Below, one piece after another: positions 12,891-25,240 of a stretch of DNA of 64,000 bases. The position numbers and the translations under genes are program-made. The stretch comes from Petrolisthes cinctipes (Eukaryota; Arthropoda; Malacostraca; Decapoda; Porcellanidae). The notes below the pieces were generated by a model that worked only from the letters and a program-made list of their open reading frames with translations, was not told the origin of the DNA and did not search any database. The DNA is taken from assembly GCA_033782935.1 (NCBI GenBank), contig JAWQEG010000283.1, forward strand, positions 1,426,001-1,490,000, given 5' to 3'. Positions within the stretch are counted from its first letter, which is position 1; each line of letters begins with the position of its first letter.

Positions 12891-13920
12891 TACATGCCTA
12901 CTCCGTGTTAGAGTATTTTCAAAATACATGCCCAAAACATGCTGAAAATCGATATTTTAGATGCCCAAAGTAAATATGTGCATGAATCTTCAGTACCCGT
13001 TTATATCTCAAATTCAGGCTCAAAACACCCGAAAATTCGATATTTTTGGCTCCCAGAAGCGATCTGTACATGCCTACTCAGAGCTAGAATATTTTCAAAA
13101 TATAGGCTAAAAACATGCTAAAAATCGATATTTTATGTGCCAAATAGTCGATATCTCAAATTCAGTCCCAAAACACCCGAAAATTCGATATTTAGGGGTC
13201 CCAGAAGGCATCTGTACATGCCTACTCCGTGTTAGAGTATTTTCAAAATACAGGCCAAAAACATACTGAAAATCGATCTTTTAGGTGCCCAAAAGTCGAT
13301 ATGTGCATGCATCTTCAGTACCCGTTTTTATCTCAAATTCAGGCTCAAAACACCCGAAAATTCGATATTTTTGGGTCCCAGAAGCAATCTGAACATGCCT
13401 ACTCAGTGCTAGAATATTTTCAAAATATAGAGTAAAAACATGCTAAAAATCGATATTTTAGGTGCCAAAAAGTCGATATTTCAAATTCAGTCCCAAAACA
13501 CCCGAAAATTCGATATTTATGGGTCCCAGAAGCGATCTGTACATGCCTACTCCGTGCTAGAGTATTTTCAAAATACAGGCCAAAAACATACTGAAAATCG
13601 ATCATTTATGTGCCCAAAAGTCGATATGAGAATGCATCTTCTGTACCCGTTTATATCTCAAATTCAGGCCCTAAACACCTGAAAATTCGATATTTTGGGG
13701 TCCCAGAAGCGATCTGTACATGCCTACTCAGTGCTAGAGTATTTTCAAAATACATGCCCAAAACATGCTCAAAATCGATATTTTAAGTGCCCAAAAGTCG
13801 ATATGTGCATGCATCTTCTGTACCCGTTTTTATCTCAAATTCAGGCTCAAAACACCCTAAAATTCGATATTTTTGGGTCCCAGAAGCGATCTGTACATGC
13901 CTAGTCAGAGCTAGAATATT
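12840..13920 (+). repeat. 1.1-kb block, copy 1 of 3
   Basis: This block recurs 1,682 bp downstream and again after a further 2,479 bp. Shared features are the subtype reading GATGCCCAAAG near its start, TTTATGGGTCCCAGAAGCG in one monomer, and the ATCGATCATTTA variant in place of ATCGATCTTTTA. Boundaries are approximate. Similarity ends near 13,920, where this copy continues with AAATACATGCCC and copy 2 with AAATATAGGC. Confidence 0.65.
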
Positions 13921-14519
13921 TTCAAAATACATGCCCAAAACATGCTGAAAATCGATGTTTTATGTGCCAAAAAGTCAATATGTGCATGTATCTTCAGTAC
14001 CCGTTTATATCTCAAATTCAGGCTCAAATCACCCGAAAATTCTATTTTTTTGGGTCCCAGAAGCGATCTGTACATGCCTACTCAGAGCTAGAATATTTTC
14101 AAAATATAGGCTAAAAACATGCTAAAAATCGATATTTTATGTGCCAAAAAGTCGATATCTCAAATTCAGTCCCAAAACACCCGAAAATTCGATATTTAGG
14201 GGTCCCAGAAGGGATCTGTACATGCCTACTCCGTGTTAGAGTATTTTCAAAATACAGGCCAAAAACATACTAAAAATCGATCTTTTAGGTACCCAAAAGT
14301 CGATATGTGCATGCATTTTCAGTACCCGTTTATATCTCAAATTCAGTCCCAAAACACCCGAAAATTCGATATTTAGGGGTCCCAGAAGGGATCTGTACAT
14401 GCCTACTCCGTGTTAGAGTATTTTCAAAATACAGGCCAAAAACATACTGAAAATCGATCTTTTAGGTGCCCAAAAGTCGATATGTGCATGCATCTTCAGT
14501 ACCCGTTTACATCTCAAAT

Positions 14520-15605
14520 TTAGGCTCAAAACACCCGAAAATTCGATATTTTGGGGTCCCAGAAGCAATCTGTACATGCCTACTCCGTGGTAGAGTATTT
14601 TCAAAATACATACCCAAAACATGCTGAAAATCGATATTTTAGATGCCCAAAGTCAATATGTGCATGTATCTTCAGTACCCGTTTATATCTCAAATTCCGG
14701 CTCAAAACACCCGAAAATTCGATATTTTTGGGTCCCAGAAGCGATCTGTACATGTCTACTCAGAGCTAGAATATTTTAAAAATATAGGCTAAAAACATGC
14801 TAAAAATCGATATTTTATGTGCCAAAAAGTCGATATCTCAAATTCAGTCCCAAAACACCCGAAAATTCGATATTTAGGGGTCCCAGAAGGGATCTGTACA
14901 TGCCTACTCCGTGTTAGAGTATTTTCAAAATACAGGCCAAAAACATACTGAAAATCGATTTTTTAGGTGCCCAAAAGTCGATATGTGCATGCATCTTCAG
15001 TACCCGTTTACATCTCAAATTCAGGCTCAAAACACCCGAAAATTCGATATTTTTGGGTCCCAGAAGCAATCTGTACATGCCTACTCAGTGCTAGAATATT
15101 TTCAAAATATAGGGTAAAAACATGCTAAAAATCGATATTTTAGGCGCCAAAAAGTCGATATCTCAAATTCAGTCCCAAAACACCCGAAAATTCGATATTT
15201 ATGGGTCCCAGAAGCGATCTGTACATGCCTACTCCGTGCTAGAGTATTTTCAAAATACAGGCCAAAAACATACTGAAAATCGATCATTTAGGTGGTCAAA
15301 AGTCGATTTGTGCATGCATCTTCTGTACCCGTTTATATCTCAAATTCAGGCCCTAAACACCCGAAAATTCGATATTTTGGGGTCCCAGAAGCGATCTGTA
15401 CATGCCTACTCAGTGCTAGAGTATTTTCAAAATACATGCCCAAAACATGCTCAAAATCGATATTTTAAGTGCCCAAAAGTCGATATGTGCATGCATCTTC
15501 TGTACCCGTTTTTATCTCAAATTCAGGCTCAAAACACCCGAAAATTCGATATTTTTGGGTCCCAGAAGCGATCTGTACATGCCTACTCAGAGCTAGAACA
15601 TTTTC
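14520..15605 (+). repeat. 1.1-kb block, copy 2 of 3
   Basis: It matches copy 1 at an offset of 1,682 bp and copy 3 at an offset of 2,479 bp. It carries the ATCGATCATTTAGG variant, but its next word is GTGGTCAAAAG where copies 1 and 3 read GTGCCCAAAAG. Limits are approximate. Confidence 0.65.
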
Positions 15606-16999
15606 AAAATATAGGCTAAAAACATGCTAAAAATCGATATTTTATGTGCCAAAAAGTCGATATCTCAAATTCAGTCCCAAAACACCCGAAAATTCGATAT
15701 TTAGGGGTCCCAGAAGGGATCTGTACATGCCTACTCCGTGTTAGAGTATTTTCAAAATACAGGCCAAAAACATACCGAAAATAGATCTTTTAGGTACCCA
15801 AAAGTCGATATGTGCATGCATCTTCAGTACCCGTTTATATCTCAAATTCAGTCCCAAAACACCCGAAAATTCGATATTTAGGGGTCCCAGAAGGGATCTG
15901 TACATGCCTACTCCGTGTTAGAGTATTTTCAAAATACAGGCCAAAAACATACTGAAAATCGATCTTTTAGGTGCCCAAAAGTCGATATGTGCATGCATCT
16001 TCAGTACCCGTTTATATCTCAAATTCAGGCTCAAAACACCCGAAAATTCGATATTTTTGGGTCCCAGAAGCGATCTGTACATGCCTACTCAGAGCTAGAA
16101 TATTTTCAAAATATAGGCTAAAAACATGCTAAAAATCGATATTTTATGTGCCAAAAAGTCGATATCTCAAATTCAGTCCCAAAACACCCGAAACTTCGAT
16201 ATTTAGGGGTCCCAGAAGGGATCTGTACATGCCTACTCCGTGTTAGAGTATTTTCAAAATACATGCCCAAAACGTGCTGAAATCGATATTTTATGTGCCA
16301 AAAAGTCAATATGTGCATGTATCTTCAGTACCCGTTTATATCTCAAATTCAGGCTCAAATCACCCGAAAATTCGATATTTTTGGGTCCCAGAAGCGATCT
16401 GTACATGCCTACTCAGTGCTAGAATATTTTCAAAATATAGGCTAAAAACATGCTAAAAATCGATATACTATGTGCCAAAAAGTCGATATCTCAAATTCAG
16501 TCCCAAAACACCCGAAAATTCGATATTTAGGGGTCCCAGAGGCAATCTGTACATGCTTACTCCGTGTTAGAGAATTTACCAAAATACAGGCAAAAAACAT
16601 ACTGAAAATCGATCTTTTAGGTGCGCAAAAGTCGATAGGTGCATGCATTTTCTGTAACCGTTTATATCTCAAATTCTGGCCGTAAACACCCGAAAATTCA
16701 ATATTTTGGGGTCCCAGAAGCGATCTGTACATGCCTACTCAGTGCAAGAATATTTTCAAAATATAGGCTAAAAACATGCTAAAAATCGATATTTTAAGTG
16801 CCAAAAAGTCGATATCTCAAATTCAGTCCCAAAACACCCGAAACTTCGATATTTAGGGGTCCCAGAAGCGATCTGTACATGGCTACTCCGTGTTAGAGTA
16901 TTTTCAAAATACAGGCCAAAAACATACTGAAAATCGATCTTTTAGGTGCCCAAAAGTCGATATGTGCATGCATCTTCAGTACCCGTTGATATCTCAAAT

Positions 17000-18085
17000 T
17001 CAGGCTCAAAACACCCGAAAATTCGATATTTTGGGGTCCCAGAAGCGATCTGTACATGCCTACTCCGTGTTAGAGTATTTTCAAAATACATGCCCAAAAC
17101 ATGCTGAAATCGATATTTTAGATGCCCAAAGTCAATATGTGCATGTATCTTCAGTACCCGTTTATATCTCAAATTCACGCTCAAAACACCCGAAAATTCG
17201 ATATTTTTGGGTCCCAGAAGCGATCTGTACATGCCTACTCAGAGCTAGAATATTTTCAAAATATAGGCTAAAAAGATGCTAAAAATCGATATTTTATGTG
17301 CCAAAAAGTCGATATCTCAAATTCAGTCCCAAAACACCCGAAAATTCGATATTTAGGGGTCCGAGAAGGGATCTGTACATGCCTACTCCGTGTTAGAGTA
17401 TTTTCAAAATACAGGCCAAAAACATACTGAAAATCGATCTTTTAGGTGCCCAAAAGTCGATATGTGCATGCATCTTCAGTACCCGTTTACATCTCAAATT
17501 CAGGCTCAAAACACCCGAAAATTCGATATTTTTGGGTCCCAGAAGCAATCTGAACATGCCTACTCAGTGCTGAAATATTTTCAAAATAAAGGCTAAAAAC
17601 ATGCCAAAAATCGATATTTTAGGTGCCAAAAAGTCGATATCTCAAATTCAGTCCCAAAACACCCGAAAATTCGATATTTATGGGTCCCAGAAGCGATCTG
17701 TACATGCCTACTCCGTGCTAGAGTATTTTCAAAATACAGGCCAAAAACATACTGAAAATCGATCATTTAGGTGCCCAAAAGTCGATATGTGCATGCATCT
17801 TCTGTACCCGTTTATATCTCAAATTCAGGCCCTAAACACCCGAAAATTCGATATTTTGGGGTCCCAGAAGCGATCTGTACATGCCTACTCAGTGCTAGAG
17901 TATTTTCAAAATACATGCTTAAAACATGCTCAAAATCGATATTTTAAGTGCCCAAAAGTCGATATGTGAATGCATCTTCTGTTCCCGTTTTTATCTCAAA
18001 TTCAGGCTCAAAACACCCAAAAATTCGATATTTTTGGGTCCTAGAAGCGATCTGTACATGCCTACTCAGAGCTAGAATATTTTCA
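17000..18085 (+). repeat. 1.1-kb block, copy 3 of 3
   Basis: It aligns with copy 2 at an offset of 2,479 bp (for example 17,390 with 14,911 and 17,601 with 15,122). It has its own differences, such as ACATGCCAAAAATCG and ACATGCTTAAAACATG. Limits are approximate. Confidence 0.65.
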
Positions 18086-18950
18086 AAATATAGGCTAAAA
18101 ACATGCTAAAAATCGATATTTTATGTGCCAAAAAGTCGATATCTCAAATTCAGTCCCAAAACACCAGAAAATTCGATATTTAGGGGTCCCAAAAGGGATC
18201 TGTACATGCCTACTCCGTGTTAGAGTATTTTCAAAATACAGGCCAAAAACATACTGAAAATCGATCTTTTAGGTGCCCAAAAGTCGATATGTGCATGCAT
18301 CTTCAGTACCCGTTTATATCTCAAATTCAGTCCCAAAACACCCAAAAATTCGATATTTAGGGGTCCCAGAAGGGATCTGTACATGCCTACTAAGTGTTAG
18401 AGTATTTTCAAAATACAGGCCAAAAACATACTGAAAATCGATCTTTTAGGTGCCCAAAAGTCGATATGTGCATGCATCTTCAGTACCCGTTTACATCTCA
18501 AATTCAGGCTCAAAACACCTGAAAATTCAATATTTTGGGGTCCCAGAAGCAATCTGTACATGCATACTCAGTGCTAGAATATTTTCAAAATATAGGCTAA
18601 AAACATGCTAAAAATCGATATTTTAGGTGCCAAAAAGTCGATATCTCAAATTCAGTCCCAAAACACCCGAAAATTCGATATTTAGGGGTCCCAGAGGCAA
18701 TCTGTACATGCTTACTCCGTGTTAGAGAATTTTCAATATACAGGCAAAAAACATACTGAAAATCGATCTTTTAGGTGCGCAAAAGTCGATAGGTGCATGC
18801 ATTTTCTGTACCCGTTTATATCCCAAATTCTGGCCCTAAACCCCCAAAAATTCAATATTTTGGGGTCCCAGAAGCGATCTGTACATGCCTACTCAGTGCT
18901 AGAATATTTTCAAAATATAGGCTAAAAACATGCTAAAAATCGATATTTTA

Positions 18951-21900
18951 GGTGCCAAAAACTCGATATCTCAAATTCAGTCCCAAAACACCCGAAACTT
19001 CGATATTTAGGGGTCCCAGAAGCGATCTGTTCATGGCTACTCCTTGTTAGAGTATTTTCAAAATTCAGGCCAAAAACATACTGAAAATCGATCTTTTAGG
19101 TGCCCAAAAGTCGATATGTGCATGCATCTTCTATACGCGTTTATATCTCAAATTCTGGCCCTAAACACACGAAAATTCGATATTTTGGGGTCCCAGAAGC
19201 GATCTGTACATGCCTACTCCGTGTTAGAGTATTTTCAAAATTCAGGCCCAAAACATGCTGAAAATCGATATTTTTGGTGCCTTAAGTCAATATGTGTATG
19301 CATCTTCTATACTCGTTTATATCTCAAATTCAGGGTCAAAACACCCGAAAATTCGATATTTTGGGTTTCCCAGAAGCGATCTGTACATGCCTACTCAGTG
19401 CTAGAATGGTTTCAAAATATAGGCTCAAAACATGCTCAAAATCGATATTTTAGGTGCCCAAAAGTCGATATGTGCATGCATCTTCTGTACCCGTTTATAT
19501 CTCAAATTCAGGCTCAAAACACCCGAAAATTCGATATTTTTGGGTCCCAGAAGCAATCTGTACATGCCTACTCAGTGCTAGAATATTTTACAAAATATAG
19601 GCTAAAAACATGCTAAAAATCGATATTTTATGTGCCAAAAAGTCGATATCTCAAATTCAGTCCCAAAACACCCGAAAATTCGATATTTAGGGGTCCCAGA
19701 AGGGATCTGTACATGCCTACCCCTTGTTAGAGTATTTTCAAAATACAGGCCAAAAACATGCTGAAAATCGATATTTTAGATGCCCAAAGTCAATATGTTC
19801 ATGTATCTTCAGTACCCGTTTACATCTCAAATTCAGGCTCAAAACACCCGAAAATTCGATATTTTTGGGTCCCAGAAGCAATCTGAACATGCCTACTCAG
19901 TGCTAGAATATTTTCAAAATATAGGCTAAAAACATGCTAAAAATCGATATTTTAGGTGCCAAAAAGTCGATATCTCAAATTCAGTCCCAAAACATCCGAA
20001 AATTCGATATTTATGGGTCCCAGAAGCGATCTGTACATGCCTACTCCGTGCTAGAGTATTTTCAAAATACAGGCCAAAAACATACTGAAAATCGATCATA
20101 TAGGTGCCCAAAAGTCGATATGTGCCCGTTTATATCTCAAATTCAGGCCCTAAACACCCGAAAATTCGATATTTTGGGGTCCCAGAAGCGATCTGTACAT
20201 GCCTACTCAGTGCTAGAGAATTTTCAAAATACATGCCCAAAACATGCTCAAAATCGATATTTTAAGTGCCCAAAAGTCGATATGTGCATGCATCTTTTGT
20301 ACCCGTTTTTATCTCAAATTCAGGCTCAAAACACCCGAAAATTCGATATTTTTGGGTCCCAGATGCGATCTGTACATGCCTAGTCAGAGCTAGAATATTT
20401 TCAAAATATAGGCTAAAAACATGCTAAAAATCGATATTTTATGTGCCAAAAAGTCGATATCTCAAATTCAGTCCCAAAACACCCGAAAATTCGATATTTA
20501 GGGGTCCCAGAAGGGATCTGTACATGCCTACTCTGTGTTAGAGTATTTTCAAAATACAGCCCAAAAACATACTGAAAATCGATCTTTTAGGTGCCCAAAA
20601 GTCGATATGTGCATGCATCTTCAGTACCCGTTTATATCTCAAATTCAGTCCCAAAACACCCGAAAATTCGATATTTAGGGGTCCCAGAAGGGATCTGTAC
20701 ATGCCTACTCCGTGTTAGAGTATTTTCAAAATACAGGCCAAAAACATACTGAAAATCGATCTTTTAGATGCCCAAAAGTCGATATGTGCATGCATCTTCA
20801 GTACCCGTTTACATCTCAAATTCAGGCTCAAAACACCCGAAAATTCAATATTTTGGGGTCCCAGAAGCAATCTGTACATGCATACTCAGTGCTAGAATAT
20901 TTTCAAAATATAGGGTAAAAACATGCTAAAAATCGATATTTTAGGTGCCAAAAAGTCGATATCTCAAATTCAGTCCCAAAACACCCGAAAATTCGATATT
21001 AAGGGGTCCCAGAGGCAATCTGTACATGCTTACTCCGTGTTAGAGAATTTTCAAAATACAGGCAAAAAACATACTGAAAATCGATCTTTTAGGTGCGCAA
21101 AAGTCGATAGGTGCATGCATTTTCTGTACCCGTTTATATCTCAAATTCTGTCCCTAAACACCCGAAAATTCAATATTTTGGGGTCCCAGAAGCGATCTGT
21201 ACATGCCTACTCAGTGCTAGAATATTTTCAAAATATAGGCTAAAAACATGCTAAAAATCGATATTTTGTGTGCCAAAAAGTCGATATCTCAAATTCAGTC
21301 CCAAAACACCCGAAAATTCTATATTTAGGGGTCCCAGAAGGGATCTGTACATGCCTACTACGTGTTAGAGTATTTTCAAAATACAGGCCAAAAACATACT
21401 GAAAATCGATCTTCTAGGTGTCCAAAAGTCGATATGTGCATGCATCTTCAGTACCCGTTTATATCTCAAATTCAGTCCCAAAACACCCGAAAATTCGATA
21501 TTTAGGGGTCCCAGAAGGGATCTGTACATGCCTACTCCGTGTTAGAGTATTTTCAAAATACAGGCCAAAAACATTCTGAAAATCGATCTTTTAGGTGCCC
21601 AAAAGTCGATATGTGCATGCATCTTCAGTACCCGTTTATATCTCAAATTCAGGCTCAAAACACCCGAAAATTCGATATTTTTGGGTCCCAGAAGCAATCT
21701 GTACATGCCTACTCAGAGCTAGAATATTTTCAAAATATAGGCTTAAAACATGCTAAAAATCGATATTTTATGTGCCAAAAAGTCGATATCTCAAATTCAG
21801 TCCCAAAACACCCGAAAATTCGATATTTAGGGGTCCCAGAAGGGATCTGTACATGCCTACTCCGTGTTAGAGTATTTTCAAAATACAGGCCAAAAACATA

Positions 21901-22095
21901 CTGAAAATCGATCTTTTAGATGCCCAAAAGTCGATATGTGCATGCATCTTCAGTACCCGTTTACATCTCAAATTCAGGCTCAAAACACCCGAAAATTCAA
22001 TATTTTGGGGTCCCAGAAGCAATCTGTACATGCATACTCAGTGCTAGAATATTTTCAAAATATAGGCTAAAAACATGCTAAAAATCGATATTTTA
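18951..22095 (+). repeat. 3,145-bp 19-mer HOR, copy 1
   Basis: Anchor-to-anchor lengths from 19,030 to 22,175 are 177, 177, 177, 149, 176, 148, 162, 177, 148, 177, 177, 148, 177, 148, 177, 177, 148, 177, 148: 19 monomers (12 L-class, 7 S-class) summing to 3,145. The order repeats in the next two copies. Diagnostic marks include TGTTCATGGCTACTCCTTG, TTTTGGGTTTCCCAG, ATTTTACAAAATATAGG and a 15-bp deletion in the monomer at 20,034. Differences from copy 2 are a handful of single bases, for example CAAAATTCAGGCC against CAAAATACAGGCC near the start, so the copies are more than 99% identical by eye. Confidence 0.93.
20034..20195 (+). repeat. 162-bp monomer with a 15-bp deletion (HOR marker)
   Basis: The monomer reads GATATGTGCCCGTTTATATC, lacking the 15 bases that normally lie between GTGC and CCCG. 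It is otherwise an L monomer. The same deletion recurs at exactly 3,145-bp spacing (23,179-23,340 and 26,324-26,485) and I saw it nowhere else, so it tags the 19-mer HOR. Confidence 0.92.
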
Positions 22096-25000
22096 GGTGC
22101 CAAAAACTCGATATCTCAAATTCAGTCCCAAAACACCCGAAACTTCGATATTTAGGGGTCCCAGAAGCGATCTGTTCATGGCTACTCCTTGTTAGAGTAT
22201 TTTCAAAATACAGGCCAAAAACATACTGAAAATCGATCTTTTAGGTGCCCAAAAGTCGATATGTGCATGCATCTTCTATACGCGTTTATATCTCAAATTC
22301 TGGCCCTAAACACACGAAAATTCGATATTTTGGGGTCCCAGAAGCGATCTGTACATGCCTACTCCGTGTTAGAGTATTTTCAAAATTCAGGCCCAAAACA
22401 TGCTCAAAATCGATATTTTTGGTGCCTTAAGTCAATATGTGTATGCATCTTCTATACTAGTTTATATCTCAAATTCAGGGTCAAAACACCCGAAAATTCG
22501 ATATTTTGGGTTTCCCAGAAGCGATCTGTACATGCCTACTCAGTGCTAGAATGGTTTCAAAATATAGGCTCAAAACATGCTCAAAATCGATATTTTAGGT
22601 GCCCAAAAGTCGATATGTGCATGCATCTTCTGTACCCGTTTATATCTCAAATTCAGGCTCAAAACACCCGAAAATTCGATATTTTTGGGTCCCAGAAGCA
22701 ATCTGTACATGCCTACTCAGTGCTAGAATATTTTACAAAATATAGGCTAAAAACATGCTAAAAATCGATATTTTATGTGCCAAAAAGTCGATATCTCAAA
22801 TTCAGTCCCAAAACACCCGAAAATTCGATATTTAGGGGTCCCAGAAGGGATCTGTACATGCCTACCCCTTGTTAGAGTATTTTCAAAATACAGGCCAAAA
22901 ACATGCTGAAAATCGATATTTTAGATGCCCAAAGTCAATATGTTCATGTATCTTCAGTACCCGTTTACATCTCAAATTCAGGCTCAAAACACCCGAAAAT
23001 TCGATATTTTTGGGTCCCAGAAGCAATCTGAACATGCCTACTCAGTGCTAGAATATTTTCAAAATATAGGCTAAAAACATGCTAAAAATCGATATTTTAG
23101 GTGCCAAAAAGTCGATATCTCAAATTCAGTCCCAAAACATCCGAAAATTCGATATTTATGGGTCCCAGAAGCGATCTGTACATGCCTACTCCGTGCTAGA
23201 GTATTTTCAAAATACAGGCCAAAAACATACTGAAAATCGATCATATAGGTGCCCAAAAGTCGATATGTGCCCGTTTATATCTCAAATTCAGGCCCTAAAC
23301 ACCCGAAAATTCGATATTTTGGGGTCCCAGAAGCGATCTGTACATGCCTACTCAGTGCTAGAGAATTTTCAAAATACATGCCCAAAACATGCTCAAAATC
23401 GATATTTTAAGTGCCCAAAAGTCGATATGTGCATGCATCTTTTGTACCCGTTTTTATCTCAAATTCAGGCTCAAAACACCCGAAAATTCGATATTTTTGG
23501 GTCCCAGATGCGATCTGTACATGCCTAGTCAGAGCTAGAATATTTTCAAAATATAGGCTAAAAACATGCTAAAAATCGATATTTTATGTGCCAAAAAGTC
23601 GATATCTCAAATTCAGTCCCAAAACACCCGAAAATTCGATATTTAGGGGTCCCAGAAGGGATCTGTACATGCCTACTCTGTGTTAGAGTATTTTCAAAAT
23701 ACAGCCCAAAAACATACTGAAAATCGATCTTTTAGGTGCCCAAAAGTCGATATGTGCATGCATCTTCAGTACCCGTTTATATCTCAAATTCAGTCCCAAA
23801 ACACCCGAAAATTCGATATTTAGGGGTCCCAGAAGGGATCTGTACATGCCTACTCCGTGTTAGAGTATTTTCAAAATACAGGCCAAAAACATACTGAAAA
23901 TCGATCTTTTAGATGCCCAAAAGTCGATATGTGCATGCATCTTCAGTACCCGTTTACATCTCAAATTCAGGCTCAAAACACCCGAAAATTCAATATTTTG
24001 GGGTCCCAGAAGCAATCTGTACATGCATACTCAGTGCTAGAATATTTTCAAAATATAGGGTAAAAACATGCTAAAAATCGATATTTTAGGTGCCAAAAAG
24101 TCGATATCTCAAATTCAGTCCCAAAACACCCGAAAATTCGATATTAAGGGGTCCCAGAGGCAATCTGTACATGCTTACTCCGTGTTAGAGAATTTTCAAA
24201 ATACAGGCAAAAAACATACTGAAAATCGATCTTTTAGGTGCGCAAAAGTCGATAGGTGCATGCATTTTCTGTACCCGTTTATATCTCAAATTCTGGCCCT
24301 AAACACCCGAAAATTCAATATTTTGGGGTCCCAGAAGCGATCTGTACATGCCTACTCAGTGCTAGAATATTTTCAAAATATAGGCTAAAAACATGCTAAA
24401 AATCGATATTTTGTGTGCCAAAAAGTCGATATCTCAAATTCAGTCCCAAAACACCCGAAAATTCGATATTTAGGGGTCCCAGAAGGGATCTGTACATGCC
24501 TACTCCGTGTTAGAGTATTTTCAAAATACAGGCCAAAAACATACTGAAAATCGATCTTCTAGGTGTCCAAAAGTCGATATGTGCATGCATCTTCAGTACC
24601 CGTTTATATCTCAAATTCAGTCCCAAAACACCCGAAAATTCGATATTTAGGGGTCCCAGAAGGGATCTGTACATGCCTACTCCGTGTTAGAGTATTTTCA
24701 AAATACAGGCCAAAAACATTCTGAAAATCGATCTTTTAGGTGCCCAAAAGTCGATATGTGCATGCATCTTCAGTACCCGTTTATATCTCAAATTCAGGCT
24801 CAAAACACCCGAAAATTCGATATTTTTGGGTCCCAGAAGCAATCTGTACATGCCTACTCAGAGCTAGAATATTTTCAAAATATAGGCTTAAAACATGCTA
24901 AAAATCGATATTTTATGTGCCAAAAAGTCGATATCTCAAATTCAGTCCCAAAACACCCGAAAATTCGATATTTAGGGGTCCCAGAAGGGATCTGTACATG

Positions 25001-25240
25001 CCTACTCCGTGTTAGAGTATTTTCAAAATACAGGCCAAAAACATACTGAAAATCGATCTTTTAGATGCCCAAAAGTCGATATGTGCATGCATCTTCAGTA
25101 CCCGTTTACATCTCAAATTCAGGCTCAAAACACCCGAAAATTCAATATTTTGGGGTCCCAGAAGCAATCTGTACATGCATACTCAGTGCTAGAATATTTT
25201 CAAAATATAGGCTAAAAACATGCTAAAAATCGATATTTTA
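22096..25240 (+). repeat. 3,145-bp 19-mer HOR, copy 2
   Basis: This is an exact-period copy of the preceding unit with the same monomer order and diagnostic marks. Private or partly shared differences include ACTAGTTTATATC (shared with copy 3; copy 1 has ACTCGTTTATATC) and CATGCTCAAAATCG near 22,400, where copies 1 and 3 have CATGCTGAAAATCG. Copies 2 and 3 therefore share some changes to the exclusion of copy 1. Confidence 0.93.
23179..23340 (+). repeat. 162-bp deletion monomer, HOR copy 2
   Basis: It is the counterpart of the 162-bp monomer at 20,034, with the same breakpoint (TGTGCCCG at about 23,266) and the neighbouring ATCGATCATATAGG variant. Confidence 0.92.

Larger units (their letters stand above)
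10560..18950 (+). repeat. Array domain II: diverged L/S dimers
   Basis: From here the short monomer is 148 bp and reads GTGCCAAAAAGTCGATATC followed by CAAATTCAGTCCCAAAAC. The joint after short monomers begins to carry AGAAGGGATCTG instead of AGAAGCGATCTG (first at about 10,631). L and S alternate often, giving 325-bp dimers, but copies differ by scattered substitutions and no long HOR is regular across the domain. One roughly 1.1-kb block occurs three times (separate entries). Nothing other than satellite is present. Confidence 0.85.
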